Source: Bacillota bacterium
GTDB lineage: Bacteria > Bacillota_E > Sulfobacillia > Sulfobacillales > Sulfobacillaceae
DNA: 9,625 nt
NCBI GenBank assembly: GCA_021802225.1
Contig: JAKAAS010000033.1
Location: 1 to 9,625, forward strand
Direction of reading: 5' to 3'
Shown: in pieces, positions 1 to 6,184 of the stretch
How the letters are laid out: every line of letters starts with the position of its first letter
How positions within the stretch are numbered: position 1 is the first letter of the stretch
Made by a program: the position numbers and the translations under genes
Notes under the pieces: model-generated
Told to the model about the DNA's origin: nothing
Seen by the model: only the letters and a program-made list of their open reading frames with translations
Databases searched by the model: none

Positions 1-1482
1 GCCATGCTCCATGTTGCCCAAGCCTCCGTAATACTCGGCTGAAGCCAATCGCCAGCTGCCGAGTGATTGGTGATTTTCCTCCAAGAGCTCCGCGCCCAGA
101 ATGATGTTTTCTTGGGGGTTTTGGCGGGCGCCGGGATACCAACCGGGCAAATGCTGGGCTGTGCTGGGCTCCAGTTGCATGAGGCCAAAGGCTCCGGCTA
201 GTCCTTGAGATCCCGCATCTTGTGCCCCGCCAGACTCGTGAGACATTTCGGACGCAATCCAGTCGGCGGGAACACCCGTGAGACGGGACGCTTTCTCAAT
301 GTCCTTCCACCAGTAAGAAATTCTGTGAGCGGGTGGGATGTTGGTGAGGGTGGCGACAGCGCCCCCGGAAGTCTCCGGCCACTGAATGCTGTCCTGGTTT
401 CCATTCGGCCAGTAGGCGGTGATTTGGTCGAGCGCGTTGGGTCCGGTGAGTTGAAATTGTGCGCCCCAAATACTGCCGCCTGACCAAATAGGGATCTGCT
501 TATCTTGGGGGCCGAGATAAAACGTGGTGGTCTGACCGGACTTCGTCCGCCCCCAGAGGGAGACGGGCGGGGCGACATCGGTACCGGAGAGGTAATGATG
601 GATGATGATCGTCTGGGTGCCCTTTTTCGAGTGGATGTACTCCACGGTATGCGGCCGCCATTTGTGGGAGAAGGTTGCCCCGTCCGGCGCGGCGCCAACG
701 GCAAAGACCCATTCTTTTTGTGGAGGAGAGCCGGGATCTTCCCAGTCGCCGGTTTTCTTCGACCACATAGCTAGAGCCCAAGCGCCCAGGTGAGGTCCGG
801 CATCATAGCTTTGGACGAGCTGTTTGATTTGGTCCGCATAGTTGCCGCTGGACGACCAACCAGGCGGCGTCTGGACGGCGGCATGGAATTGGGTGAGGTC
901 GGCTTTCCAGTATTCCCCGTTGAGGTTGGATGCTAGGAAAGTGGTGCCGGTACTGAGATTCCAGTCGACGTTATGGTGCTGGCCGCTGGGGATGGTAAGA
1001 TCCTTGCCGTTGATTCCCATCAATGAGTACCCGATGCCTAAATGATGGACGCCTTTGGGGCCGATGCCGAGCATGCCCTTATGATAGGCCGTATGACAGG
1101 CTTCGCCGGTGGTCTTTTGGTTGCTGCAATACCAACGGTCGCCATAGACTTGGCCGTCACTGGCCTGCTCCATCACGGCCAAGGCGATGACGTTGGGAAT
1201 GCCGTCTTGGTCTGCGTATTGGGTAGTGGTCAGGAGCCATTCCGCCGGGCGGCTCATGGTCGTGGCGATGGCCGGGGGGTGGGGGCCAAAGATGTTTGAG
1301 AGCCAATTCCCGATGCCTGCCAGCAAGACCGTTGAGGCAATCGCTCCGATAACAACAATGAGCCCGCCCCCAATGACAGGAGCCCCTGCTCCCACCGCCC
1401 AGACGATGATTTTCTTCGAGGCTTCTCTTTTGAGCTTGGCGGCAACAGCTTGTTTCAGCTGTTCCGCGCGGTCCTCCGACAT
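1..1482 (-). CDS. VirB1-like membrane-anchored lytic transglycosylase, C-terminus cut by window edge
   Basis: The minus-strand frame is open for 494 codons from the ATG at 1480-1482 to the left edge; I checked every triplet and found no stop, and an in-frame stop at 1486-1488 fixes the 5' limit. A Shine-Dalgarno (SD) AGGAGG lies 6 nt upstream. Residues 1-24 are charged and 25-57 form a membrane anchor, so the rest should be outside the cell. Residues about 395-494 form an SLT transglycosylase domain: H-E-S-G-G at 415-419 with E416 the likely catalytic acid, G-A-F-G-L-M-Q-L at 430-437, N-I-I-L-G-A at 459-464 and Y-Y-G-G at 484-487. Residues about 95-225 look like a second, divergent lysozyme-like domain (E105, M-G-I-N at 155-158, C119 and C129 a possible disulfide). 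Residues 255-390 are probably beta-rich and unassigned. In conjugation this enzyme would cut peptidoglycan locally to let the channel through. Little of the C-terminus should be missing. Confidence 0.88.
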   Translation of the reverse strand, partial: MSEDRAEQLKQAVAAKLKREASKKIIVWAVGAGAPVIGGGLIVVIGAIASTVLLAGIGNWLSNIFGPHPPAIATTMSRPAEWLLTTTQYADQDGIPNVIALAVMEQASDGQVYGDRWYCSNQKTTGEACHTAYHKGMLGIGPKGVHHLGIGYSLMGINGKDLTIPSGQHHNVDWNLSTGTTFLASNLNGEYWKADLTQFHAAVQTPPGWSSSGNYADQIKQLVQSYDAGPHLGAWALAMWSKKTGDWEDPGSPPQKEWVFAVGAAPDGATFSHKWRPHTVEYIHSKKGTQTIIIHHYLSGTDVAPPVSLWGRTKSGQTTTFYLGPQDKQIPIWSGGSIWGAQFQLTGPNALDQITAYWPNGNQDSIQWPETSGGAVATLTNIPPAHRISYWWKDIEKASRLTGVPADWIASEMSHESGGAQDAGSQGLAGAFGLMQLEPSTAQHLPGWYPGARQNPQENIILGAELLEENHQSLGSWRLASAEYYGGLGNMEHG

Positions 1483-1492
1483 AATTTACCTC

Positions 1493-1867
1493 CTATCGTT
1501 CTGTGGCATGGTCAATCAGCATTTGGTGCCGAGCGGATGCTTGGATCCATTGGATCATCGAGGTAGGTTGCCTGGTCGTCTCTTGGAGCGCGGCGGCTAT
1601 TGCTTGCGGGTTCGCACCTAACGTGACGGCTTGGGCGGCTAACATAAATTGTTCCGTGGGGCTCAGGGAGCGATCATTGCCTAGGCGCTCGCCCAGATAG
1701 GCCATGTTTTTGCGGTGGTTAGCCACGCGCTGATCGATGGACAGGTTGAGCCCGTCGGCTGTGGCGGCGAGATCTCGCCCTTTGCGGCGGATACCATCAG
1801 TAATATCCGGCAACCAACGCAAAGCATCGAGGATGCGGGAAAGTTGCTCGCTGGGATTGTCTGACAT
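1493..1867 (-). CDS. Small soluble helical protein of unknown function
   Basis: A 124-residue protein if it starts at the ATG at 1865-1867; an in-frame ATG at 1871-1873 would add two residues. I prefer the inner start because AGGAGG at 1878-1883 is then 10 nt away, the same spacing as the starts at 2383 and 5074, whereas the outer ATG is only 4 nt away. There is no signal peptide or membrane segment. The sequence looks mostly helical, with a basic patch (G-I-R-R-K-G-R near residue 25) and an A/Q-rich second half. Its TAG stop lies inside the SD of the downstream transglycosylase gene, so the two are probably translationally coupled. I do not recognise the family; its place in the operon suggests an accessory transfer role. 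Confidence 0.75.
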   Translation of the reverse strand: MSDNPSEQLSRILDALRWLPDITDGIRRKGRDLAATADGLNLSIDQRVANHRKNMAYLGERLGNDRSLSPTEQFMLAAQAVTLGANPQAIAAALQETTRQPTSMIQWIQASARHQMLIDHATER

Positions 1868-1875
1868 ATACATAT

Positions 1876-1890
1876 CGCCTCCTGTCTATA
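1876..1890 (-). promoter_or_regulatory. Ribosome-binding leader TATAGACAGGAGGCG
   Basis: On the minus strand the leader reads TATAGACAGGAGGCG. It sits between the hairpin at 1896-1920 and the start at 1867 and decides between the two candidate ATGs. The leader at 8939-8954 before the ArdC-like gene differs by one substitution and one inserted base. Confidence 0.6.
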
Positions 1891-1895
1891 ACAAA

Positions 1896-1920
1896 AGCCG
1901 CCCCCATAATAGGGACGGCT
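1896..1920 (-). terminator. Hairpin with T-rich tail (terminator or attenuator)
   Basis: On the minus strand AGCCGTCCC pairs with GGGGCGGCT (9 bp with one G-T wobble) around a 7-nt loop, followed by TTTGTT. It lies between the stop at 1934 and the next ribosome binding site, 12 nt before AGGAGG. The form is that of an intrinsic terminator, but as the next gene follows at once it may only reduce downstream transcription or protect the mRNA end. Confidence 0.65.
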
Positions 1921-1933
1921 GAAGGGGTGATGA

Positions 1934-2383
1934 TTAGCGTTCGTGGTCTTCGGCAGGCTGGATGATATCGGGGTAACGTTGCTGCAGCGCGGTAAAGAGC
2001 TGTTCGACGCGGGACCCTAAGAACCCTGCGGTGCGGCCAGGGTGCATTTCCTCATCGATGTTGTAGTGGCGGGAGACGGGGGCTTGACCAGGCTTATAAT
2101 CCGCGTACATCCAGGTGTTTTTGCGGTGGGAATCAGCTGGGAAATACTCTTCCTCGATGTGTGTCTGTGTTCCCAAGGTTTGAGCGCCTTCGACGGTTGG
2201 AAGTCCCGGTGACCCTTCCACACCATAAATCATCTTGTCCGCGCGGTCGCGAATGACAATTTCAAAGAATTCACCTGCACGTGTCGCTGCTCCGGCAAAG
2301 TCTACGATGCGATCTTTGGCACTGTCGCGATCGCCCTCCCAGCGTAAATCATCAATGTGCAACTCCAATACCCAATCATTCAT
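1934..2383 (-). CDS. Acidic soluble protein of unknown function
   Basis: A 149-residue protein with ATG at 2381-2383 and AGGAGG 10 nt upstream. There is no signal peptide or membrane segment. It is rich in D and E, with alternating hydrophobic stretches (W-V-L-E-L-H-I at 4-10, F-F-E-I-V-I-R-D near 39-46) that suggest an alpha/beta fold, and a helical C-terminus (V-E-Q-L-F-T-A-L-Q-Q-R near 126-136). It ends in H-E-R before TAA. The first residues also resemble the start of some DNA-mimic or small phage-type proteins in acidity, but nothing diagnostic is seen. I do not recognise the family. The start codon and ribosome binding site make the gene real. Confidence 0.75.
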   Translation of the reverse strand: MNDWVLELHIDDLRWEGDRDSAKDRIVDFAGAATRAGEFFEIVIRDRADKMIYGVEGSPGLPTVEGAQTLGTQTHIEEEYFPADSHRKNTWMYADYKPGQAPVSRHYNIDEEMHPGRTAGFLGSRVEQLFTALQQRYPDIIQPAEDHER

Positions 2384-2393
2384 GTGTAAATCG

Positions 2394-2409
2394 CCTCCTA
2401 TTATTTAGA
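2394..2409 (-). promoter_or_regulatory. Repeated leader TCTAAATAATAGGAGG
   Basis: The 16-nt minus-strand leader of the 149-residue gene matches the leader of the VirB4 N-domain gene (5085-5100) at 15 of 16 positions. It contains the ribosome binding site, 10 nt from the ATG. The AT-rich TAAATA part could be a -10-like element or an unstructured ribosome stand-by site. Confidence 0.6.
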
Positions 2410-2414
2410 TGGAA

Positions 2415-2624
2415 TTACTCCAGGAGCTGAAACAGAGAACGGAAGAACCAGAAGAACATCACGCTCATGAAAGTACCTAGCACTCCATCGAATGCTGGGC
2501 GGTGAAAGAGCATCAGAATGAGTGTAGAGGCTCCGCAGAAGACCGCAATCACCAACCACGACAGCAAAAAGAGGGCCTTGAGGGCGGGCGTATGGCGCTC
2601 CACCCACCGGATCAGCGATAACAT
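2415..2624 (-). CDS. Mini membrane protein with two helices
   Basis: A 69-residue protein starting at ATG 2622-2624, with GGGAGGGAGGG a few bases upstream and only 18 nt between the VirB4 stop and its start. Residues about 15-40 and 44-66 are strongly hydrophobic, the first after a short basic N-terminus (R6, R10, K16) and the second rich in aromatic residues (M-F-F-W-F-F-R). It is probably an inner-membrane component of the transfer channel, made with VirB4. I cannot assign a family; a reduced VirB3-like role is conceivable but not supported by motifs. An overlapping frame at 2401-2607 lacks a comparable ribosome binding site. Confidence 0.72.
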   Translation of the reverse strand: MLSLIRWVERHTPALKALFLLSWLVIAVFCGASTLILMLFHRPAFDGVLGTFMSVMFFWFFRSLFQLLE

Positions 2625-2642
2625 GCCTATCCCTCCCTCCCG

Positions 2643-4436
2643 CTACTCCCCGCGAATGATGGCCTGTTCGAAGGGGCTACCTTCGATTTTGATCCATGCC
2701 CGAGAGTTCCCGGCAATCAGCAATCCCTGCCCCGCGATGGCTCCTGAGAGCTTATCTTGCTCCTGCTCTGATAAATCGAATAACTCTATGAGACTTTGCA
2801 AGTTCCTGCGGTCTTGACGCAGGAGCAACGTCATGCTGGCATTGGTCAGCACCGGCTCGCCGTCCTGCCGCACAGCTGGCGACAAGAAGTCATACACGTT
2901 CTGGGTGATCGTCATGAGCGAACCGTTATACCCGCGGATCAGCTTGGCGACTTGTTTCAAGAACCGCAGGGTGTCGGGATTTTGGCTGTCGATCAGCATC
3001 CACGCTTCGTCTGCTATTAAGATTTTGCGCTCGGTTTTGTCTCGGCGAATGAGGTCCCAGAGATAACCGAGTACGTTCAAGTACTGCGCTCGGCGGACGT
3101 TATCAGGCGCATCTTTTAGATCCATGAGATCCGCGACAATAAAGTCGGCACTGGCTGACTGTGGCACAGTGGATGGTCCTGCCCAGAGGCCCGCCAGGAC
3201 ACCGACCGCAGGCTCCTGTAACAGCGCGACGAGCGTTTTCCACTCCGGCTGATCGGGCTCCAACTCAATATGATGCTGACAGACGGCGTAAAGATGGTGG
3301 ATATCCGGCCATTTCTCGTTGGGGATGCTGGCGGGATCGACGGAGAGCAGAATGCCGTGGGCCTCGTACGTTTCACGGACGGCTCCGGCTAGCAGGGCTT
3401 GGGCAATGGCGGAGAGGCCCGGCATGAGCGTATTGAGAAAGGTCAACACGCGCTGAATGTGGATACTGAGCGGGCCCAGCCCTTCCTCAGCCTCCGAACC
3501 GGCAGCGGGAGCTTGGAAGGGATTAATGCGGGTGCTCCCTCCGGCGGCATTGAGCCAATTTCCGCCGACACTGTGGCACACCCGTTGATACTCGCGCTTT
3601 TCCGGGTCCAAGACGTAGATTTTGGCTCCCTGCGCATATTCGCGAAGCATCATGACGATAGTCCCAAAGGTTTTGCCACCACCGGACACCGCTAGAATCG
3701 TGAAGTTTTTATTCGTGATCCCGGCTGAATCGGGCGGGTTCCAGCGGTCGACCAGCACGAGGCCGCCCGATGCATCCTTTCCCATCGCCACGCCATGGCC
3801 ATGATTAATGCCGCCAGAAGAAAAGGGCCAGCTCGCCGCGACAGTGCCGACTGGGAGAATATGGGGTGTTTTGCCGACGAGATCGTCTGGCAGAATGCCC
3901 CACGGCCCCGCCGCTTTTAGCCCGCTCTCTTGCCTGAAAGCCAAGGTCCGGGCCCGAATACTCGCCGATCCCAACTGGCCTTCGAGGCGTTTGGCCAAGC
4001 GCAGGCCGGTGGCCTCGTCGGGAGCCGAGACCGTAAGAATGATCGCGATGGTAAAGGCGCTTTGGTGCTCGGAATCCAATTGCTTCATCAGGGTTTGGGC
4101 GTCCGACAGTTGCTGTTCGGTCCGTTGCTCAGTTAAGGCGCTGGATTTTGTCTCCAGTTGACCAGCCAGCTGACTGATTTTGCGTGAGAGATCGTTGACC
4201 AAGTTTCCCGTATCCTCCGGAATGCCGTGCAATGATAACGTCACGCCCGGCAGGTTGGCAGCGTCTGAAAGCCAACCGGCGTTGACTGTGGTCGGTAAGG
4301 CGGTGACGATATAGGCACGGGACCAGCGATCCCCAATGGTCATGCTGGTTGTCGCGAATTTTATAGCTTGGGGCGCAAAGAGTGAACGCAGGCCAGAACC
4401 CGGGGCGGTGACGGTGGATGATTTTGTCTTTTTCAT
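2643..4436 (-). CDS. virB4: VirB4-family conjugation ATPase (middle and C-terminal domains)
   Basis: A 597-residue traffic ATPase that powers assembly and DNA transfer at the inner face of the channel. Residues 1-200 match the middle VirB4 region that precedes the motor (I-G-D-R-W near 34-38, a helical segment 75-125, the R-Q-E-S-G-L motif near 168-173). The motor domain has a Walker A A-V-S-G-G-G-K-T at 249-256, D-P-E-K-R-E-Y near 277-283, I-N-P-F near 304-307, Walker B I-L-I-A-D-E-A-W at 472-479 and the VirB4 T-I-T-Q-N motif at 509-513. The first Walker A glycine is alanine. The first VirB4 domain is missing here and is encoded by the gene just upstream, with a 4-nt ATGA overlap. AAAGGAGG lies 6 nt before the ATG, so the start is genuine. 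Confidence 0.95.
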   Translation of the reverse strand: MKKTKSSTVTAPGSGLRSLFAPQAIKFATTSMTIGDRWSRAYIVTALPTTVNAGWLSDAANLPGVTLSLHGIPEDTGNLVNDLSRKISQLAGQLETKSSALTEQRTEQQLSDAQTLMKQLDSEHQSAFTIAIILTVSAPDEATGLRLAKRLEGQLGSASIRARTLAFRQESGLKAAGPWGILPDDLVGKTPHILPVGTVAASWPFSSGGINHGHGVAMGKDASGGLVLVDRWNPPDSAGITNKNFTILAVSGGGKTFGTIVMMLREYAQGAKIYVLDPEKREYQRVCHSVGGNWLNAAGGSTRINPFQAPAAGSEAEEGLGPLSIHIQRVLTFLNTLMPGLSAIAQALLAGAVRETYEAHGILLSVDPASIPNEKWPDIHHLYAVCQHHIELEPDQPEWKTLVALLQEPAVGVLAGLWAGPSTVPQSASADFIVADLMDLKDAPDNVRRAQYLNVLGYLWDLIRRDKTERKILIADEAWMLIDSQNPDTLRFLKQVAKLIRGYNGSLMTITQNVYDFLSPAVRQDGEPVLTNASMTLLLRQDRRNLQSLIELFDLSEQEQDKLSGAIAGQGLLIAGNSRAWIKIEGSPFEQAIIRGE

Positions 4437-5074
4437 GCGATGCCTCCTTTGTAAAGCGGTGGTAAGCCGACGCGGCCGGTGGGTACGGTTTCGCTGGCAG
4501 ATTGATCGGCGTTGAATGCGAGGAATAAAAGCTCACGCCATGCAGAATCATCCATGACGCTGACCTGAAACCCTTGGTTGATCCGTCCGAGATCGTCCAC
4601 GAGGCCTCTGAGGTTCGACCGGTGCTCCGCGATGGCATCCGCGCCTTTGCGGGTGATGAGCAGGTAGTACCGGCGCTCCGTCGTCTCTCCTGAGCGAACG
4701 AGGCCACTCACCCAATGCAAATACTCGCGTAGGAGCGGCTTGCGCTCGGCAGTAGAATCGGCTATTTGGTGATCTAATACTTCGAGGTAGCTATCCAGAT
4801 CCACGGGCCGACCTACCGAGATGATTTGCCACGGGGTATTCACGCCGTTCAGCGCCGCTTGAAAAGCCGATATGATGGTGCCGACCTCTCTAGTACTCTT
4901 CAGAAGGAGGGAGAAAGGGGATATGGTGATGCCTGCCACCACGCCGCCATCCGGTCGAAAGAGACAGCCGTCGTGGAGATCACGGATGGGGAGCCAATCC
5001 TGCGCCGCCTGCTGAGCGGGGGTGATGATAGGCCCGGTCGTTGCCGGGGCTTTCTTTTTGAGTTTGAGCGTCAT
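4433..5074 (-). CDS. VirB4 N-terminal domain encoded as a separate protein (TraC/TrsD-like)
   Basis: A 213-residue soluble protein corresponding to the first domain of larger VirB4/TraC proteins. After a lysine-rich N-terminus it has Q-D-W-L-P-I-R-D-L-H-D-G near 25-36, the G-V-V-A-G-I-T-I-S-P-F segment near 44-54 and L-L-L-K-S near 56-60; the strand R-R-Y-Y-L-L-I near 134-140 also fits. It has no Walker motifs, so it cannot hydrolyse ATP by itself and probably assembles with the VirB4 motor encoded immediately downstream (ATGA overlap), with PrgI as membrane partner. Gram-positive systems of the TrsD/TrsE kind have, to my knowledge, a similar two-gene arrangement. ATG at 5072-5074 has AGGAGG 10 nt upstream. 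Confidence 0.82.
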   Translation of the reverse strand: MTLKLKKKAPATTGPIITPAQQAAQDWLPIRDLHDGCLFRPDGGVVAGITISPFSLLLKSTREVGTIISAFQAALNGVNTPWQIISVGRPVDLDSYLEVLDHQIADSTAERKPLLREYLHWVSGLVRSGETTERRYYLLITRKGADAIAEHRSNLRGLVDDLGRINQGFQVSVMDDSAWRELLFLAFNADQSASETVPTGRVGLPPLYKGGIA

Positions 5075-5084
5075 CGATAAAGCA

Positions 5085-5100
5085 CCTCCTACTATTTAGA
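5085..5100 (-). promoter_or_regulatory. Repeated leader TCTAAATAGTAGGAGG
   Basis: A minus-strand leader of the VirB4 N-domain gene, immediately after the hairpin at 5107-5131. It shares 15 of 16 bases with the leader at 2394-2409. AGGAGG is 10 nt from the ATG. Confidence 0.6.
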
Positions 5101-5106
5101 CAAATA

Positions 5107-5131
5107 AAGCCGCCCTATGACAGGGCGGCTT
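5107..5131 (-). terminator. Perfect 10-bp hairpin with T-rich tail
   Basis: On the minus strand AAGCCGCCCT pairs perfectly with AGGGCGGCTT around the loop GTCAT and is followed by TATTTGTC. It starts 15 nt after the PrgI-like stop and lies 16 nt before the AGGAGG of the VirB4 N-domain gene. This is the best terminator-like structure in the window. It may separate the membrane-protein block from the ATPase block, or set their ratio by partial read-through. Confidence 0.75.
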
Positions 5132-5146
5132 AGGAAGATATGGGAA

Positions 5147-5470
5147 CTAATAATCTGATGGATATTTGAAGTCGTACAGGTAGAGCTTTTGGGAATGTGC
5201 GAAAGTCCACGCGAACTGTGCATGTTTGTAGAGCGGCAAGTCAGAGATTTTCAGCATGACGCTGCCGACTCCAACACCGGCCGGAATGACGGTGAGGATA
5301 GCGCGAATCATGAGGGGTAGGTGCAGGAGAGTAGCTAGGCCAAGCAGGACAGCGGCTACCAGTACGCCTGCCCCTGCCACCAGCACCTCTTCGACCCCGA
5401 TACCAGGGGCAAATTCATAGCCCCGGCGGACCGGCGAGGGGACGAGATATTTTTGTTCCATTTTAGACAT
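5147..5470 (-). CDS. PrgI/VirB3-like membrane protein
   Basis: A 107-residue protein with an N-terminal Y-L-V-P-S-P-V-R-R-G-Y-E-F stretch, two close membrane helices (about 28-48 and 52-73) and a soluble tail with L-P-L-Y and Y-L-Y-D-F-K-Y. This layout and the position directly before VirB4 match the PrgI family, the Gram-positive counterpart of VirB3, which docks VirB4 to the membrane. The start is uncertain: ATG at 5470 is 3 nt from AAGGAGG and ATG at 5461 is 12 nt away; the latter would remove three residues. With the 5470 start the gene overlaps the upstream gene by 8 nt, which implies coupling. Confidence 0.72.
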   Translation of the reverse strand: MSKMEQKYLVPSPVRRGYEFAPGIGVEEVLVAGAGVLVAAVLLGLATLLHLPLMIRAILTVIPAGVGVGSVMLKISDLPLYKHAQFAWTFAHSQKLYLYDFKYPSDY

Positions 5471-5825
5471 TCACCTCCTTGGGCAACCAAGCAGGCCCCA
5501 CCAGCGCTACTGAGATGGCCACGAGCTCTAGCCCGATGGGTGCCAAGCTCGCCATGCCTACCAACGCTAGAACTAATGCCTGCGCTAAAATCAGCGGCAA
5601 GAGAGTGTGCGAAAGAGCATATTTCCGGCGGCCCCGTGAGATTTTAGGGAACGCCATCAGTACAGCGTAGAGCCCAATTTCTGCCCAGCGAACGAGAACC
5701 ACGGCGGCCAGTACCGCCAGCAGACCGAGTGCTAGCCGGCCGACGATGCCGTGTGACGTTGCGCCAGTGACCGCGTGAATAAAGAAAGGACCGCCTGTGG
5801 CGGCCCATAAAACCCTCATCAACAT
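5463..5825 (-). CDS. Small polytopic membrane protein of unknown function
   Basis: A 120-residue protein with two to four hydrophobic segments: about 27-60 (L-G-L-L-A-V-L-A-A-V-V-L-V) and 72-112, separated by a basic loop K-I-S-R-G-R-R-K-Y at 61-69. ATG 5823-5825 overlaps the upstream TAA as TAATG, with GGAGGAGG 7 nt away; an inner ATG at 5817-5819 is less well spaced. Its place between the TrbL/VirB6-like and PrgI-like genes suggests an inner-membrane channel part. I see no motif that ties it to TcpE, VirB3 or VirB8. Confidence 0.72.
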   Translation of the reverse strand: MLMRVLWAATGGPFFIHAVTGATSHGIVGRLALGLLAVLAAVVLVRWAEIGLYAVLMAFPKISRGRRKYALSHTLLPLILAQALVLALVGMASLAPIGLELVAISVALVGPAWLPKEVNV

Positions 5826-5840
5826 TATCGTTCCTCCTCC
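5823..5840 (-). promoter_or_regulatory. Coupling junction GGAGGAGGAACGATAATG
   Basis: A minus-strand junction where the ribosome binding site lies within the last codons (E-E-R) of the zinc-ribbon gene and TAATG joins stop and start. It matches the junction at 7073-7090 at 17 of 18 bases. Confidence 0.7.
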
Positions 5841-6184
5841 CTTTCTTCATGCGGAATTCGATATGGCGGGCAGTCCACGCGGAGGCCTTGGGGGTATTTG
5901 CGGGGGTTGTTCCCGAGCAAATTCGCCATGATGCTCCATTCCCCACAAGACCCGCACTGCACAGGATTTTTCAATTGAGCTTCTAGCCGGGCGTACTCTT
6001 TTCGGGGATCGCCTTGCTCCCGGTGGCGTCCGATGAGTCCGCAATGGGGGCAGGTCAGCAGGCGCCTCACCGGAACCCAAGGATCCTTTTCTGCGTCATA
6101 AATATAACGGGTATCTATCCACCCGCCGGAACTTTCGTGATGATGCACCACGCCATTGAAATCCGTCTCCGTATAATCGAACAT
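5825..6184 (-). CDS. Zinc-ribbon protein of unknown function
   Basis: A 119-residue soluble protein with C-P-H-C at 45-48 and C-G-S-C at 77-80, a four-cysteine zinc ribbon with a 28-residue insert rich in R, E and K. It also has H-H-H at 14-16 and a C105 that may be non-structural. The ATG follows the TrbL/VirB6-like TAA without a gap, and the SD GGAGGAGG is inside that gene's glycine codons. The C-terminus E-E-R-E-E-E-R is highly charged, partly because it also encodes the next ribosome binding site. Zinc ribbons often bind nucleic acid or proteins; here it could be an adaptor for the channel or DNA substrate. I do not recognise a specific family. Confidence 0.78.
   Translation of the reverse strand: MFDYTETDFNGVVHHHESSGGWIDTRYIYDAEKDPWVPVRRLLTCPHCGLIGRHREQGDPRKEYARLEAQLKNPVQCGSCGEWSIMANLLGNNPRKYPQGLRVDCPPYRIPHEEREEER

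Noticed and set aside
198..704. Minus-strand frame of 168 codons in the transglycosylase region
   Set aside because: It is in a different frame from the 494-codon reading that carries SLT motifs, and its product is low-complexity P/R/S-rich.
1187..1621. Plus-strand frame of 144 codons
   Set aside because: It spans antisense to the 5' end of the transglycosylase gene and the 3' end of the next gene, with no start signal.
4433..4436. VirB4 split as a sequencing frameshift
   Set aside because: The second gene has its own well-spaced ribosome binding site and the ATGA overlap is typical of real adjacent genes.
4129..4707. Minus-strand frame of 192 codons across the VirB4 split
   Set aside because: It lies in a third frame across the two VirB4 genes, both of which have family motifs and ribosome binding sites.
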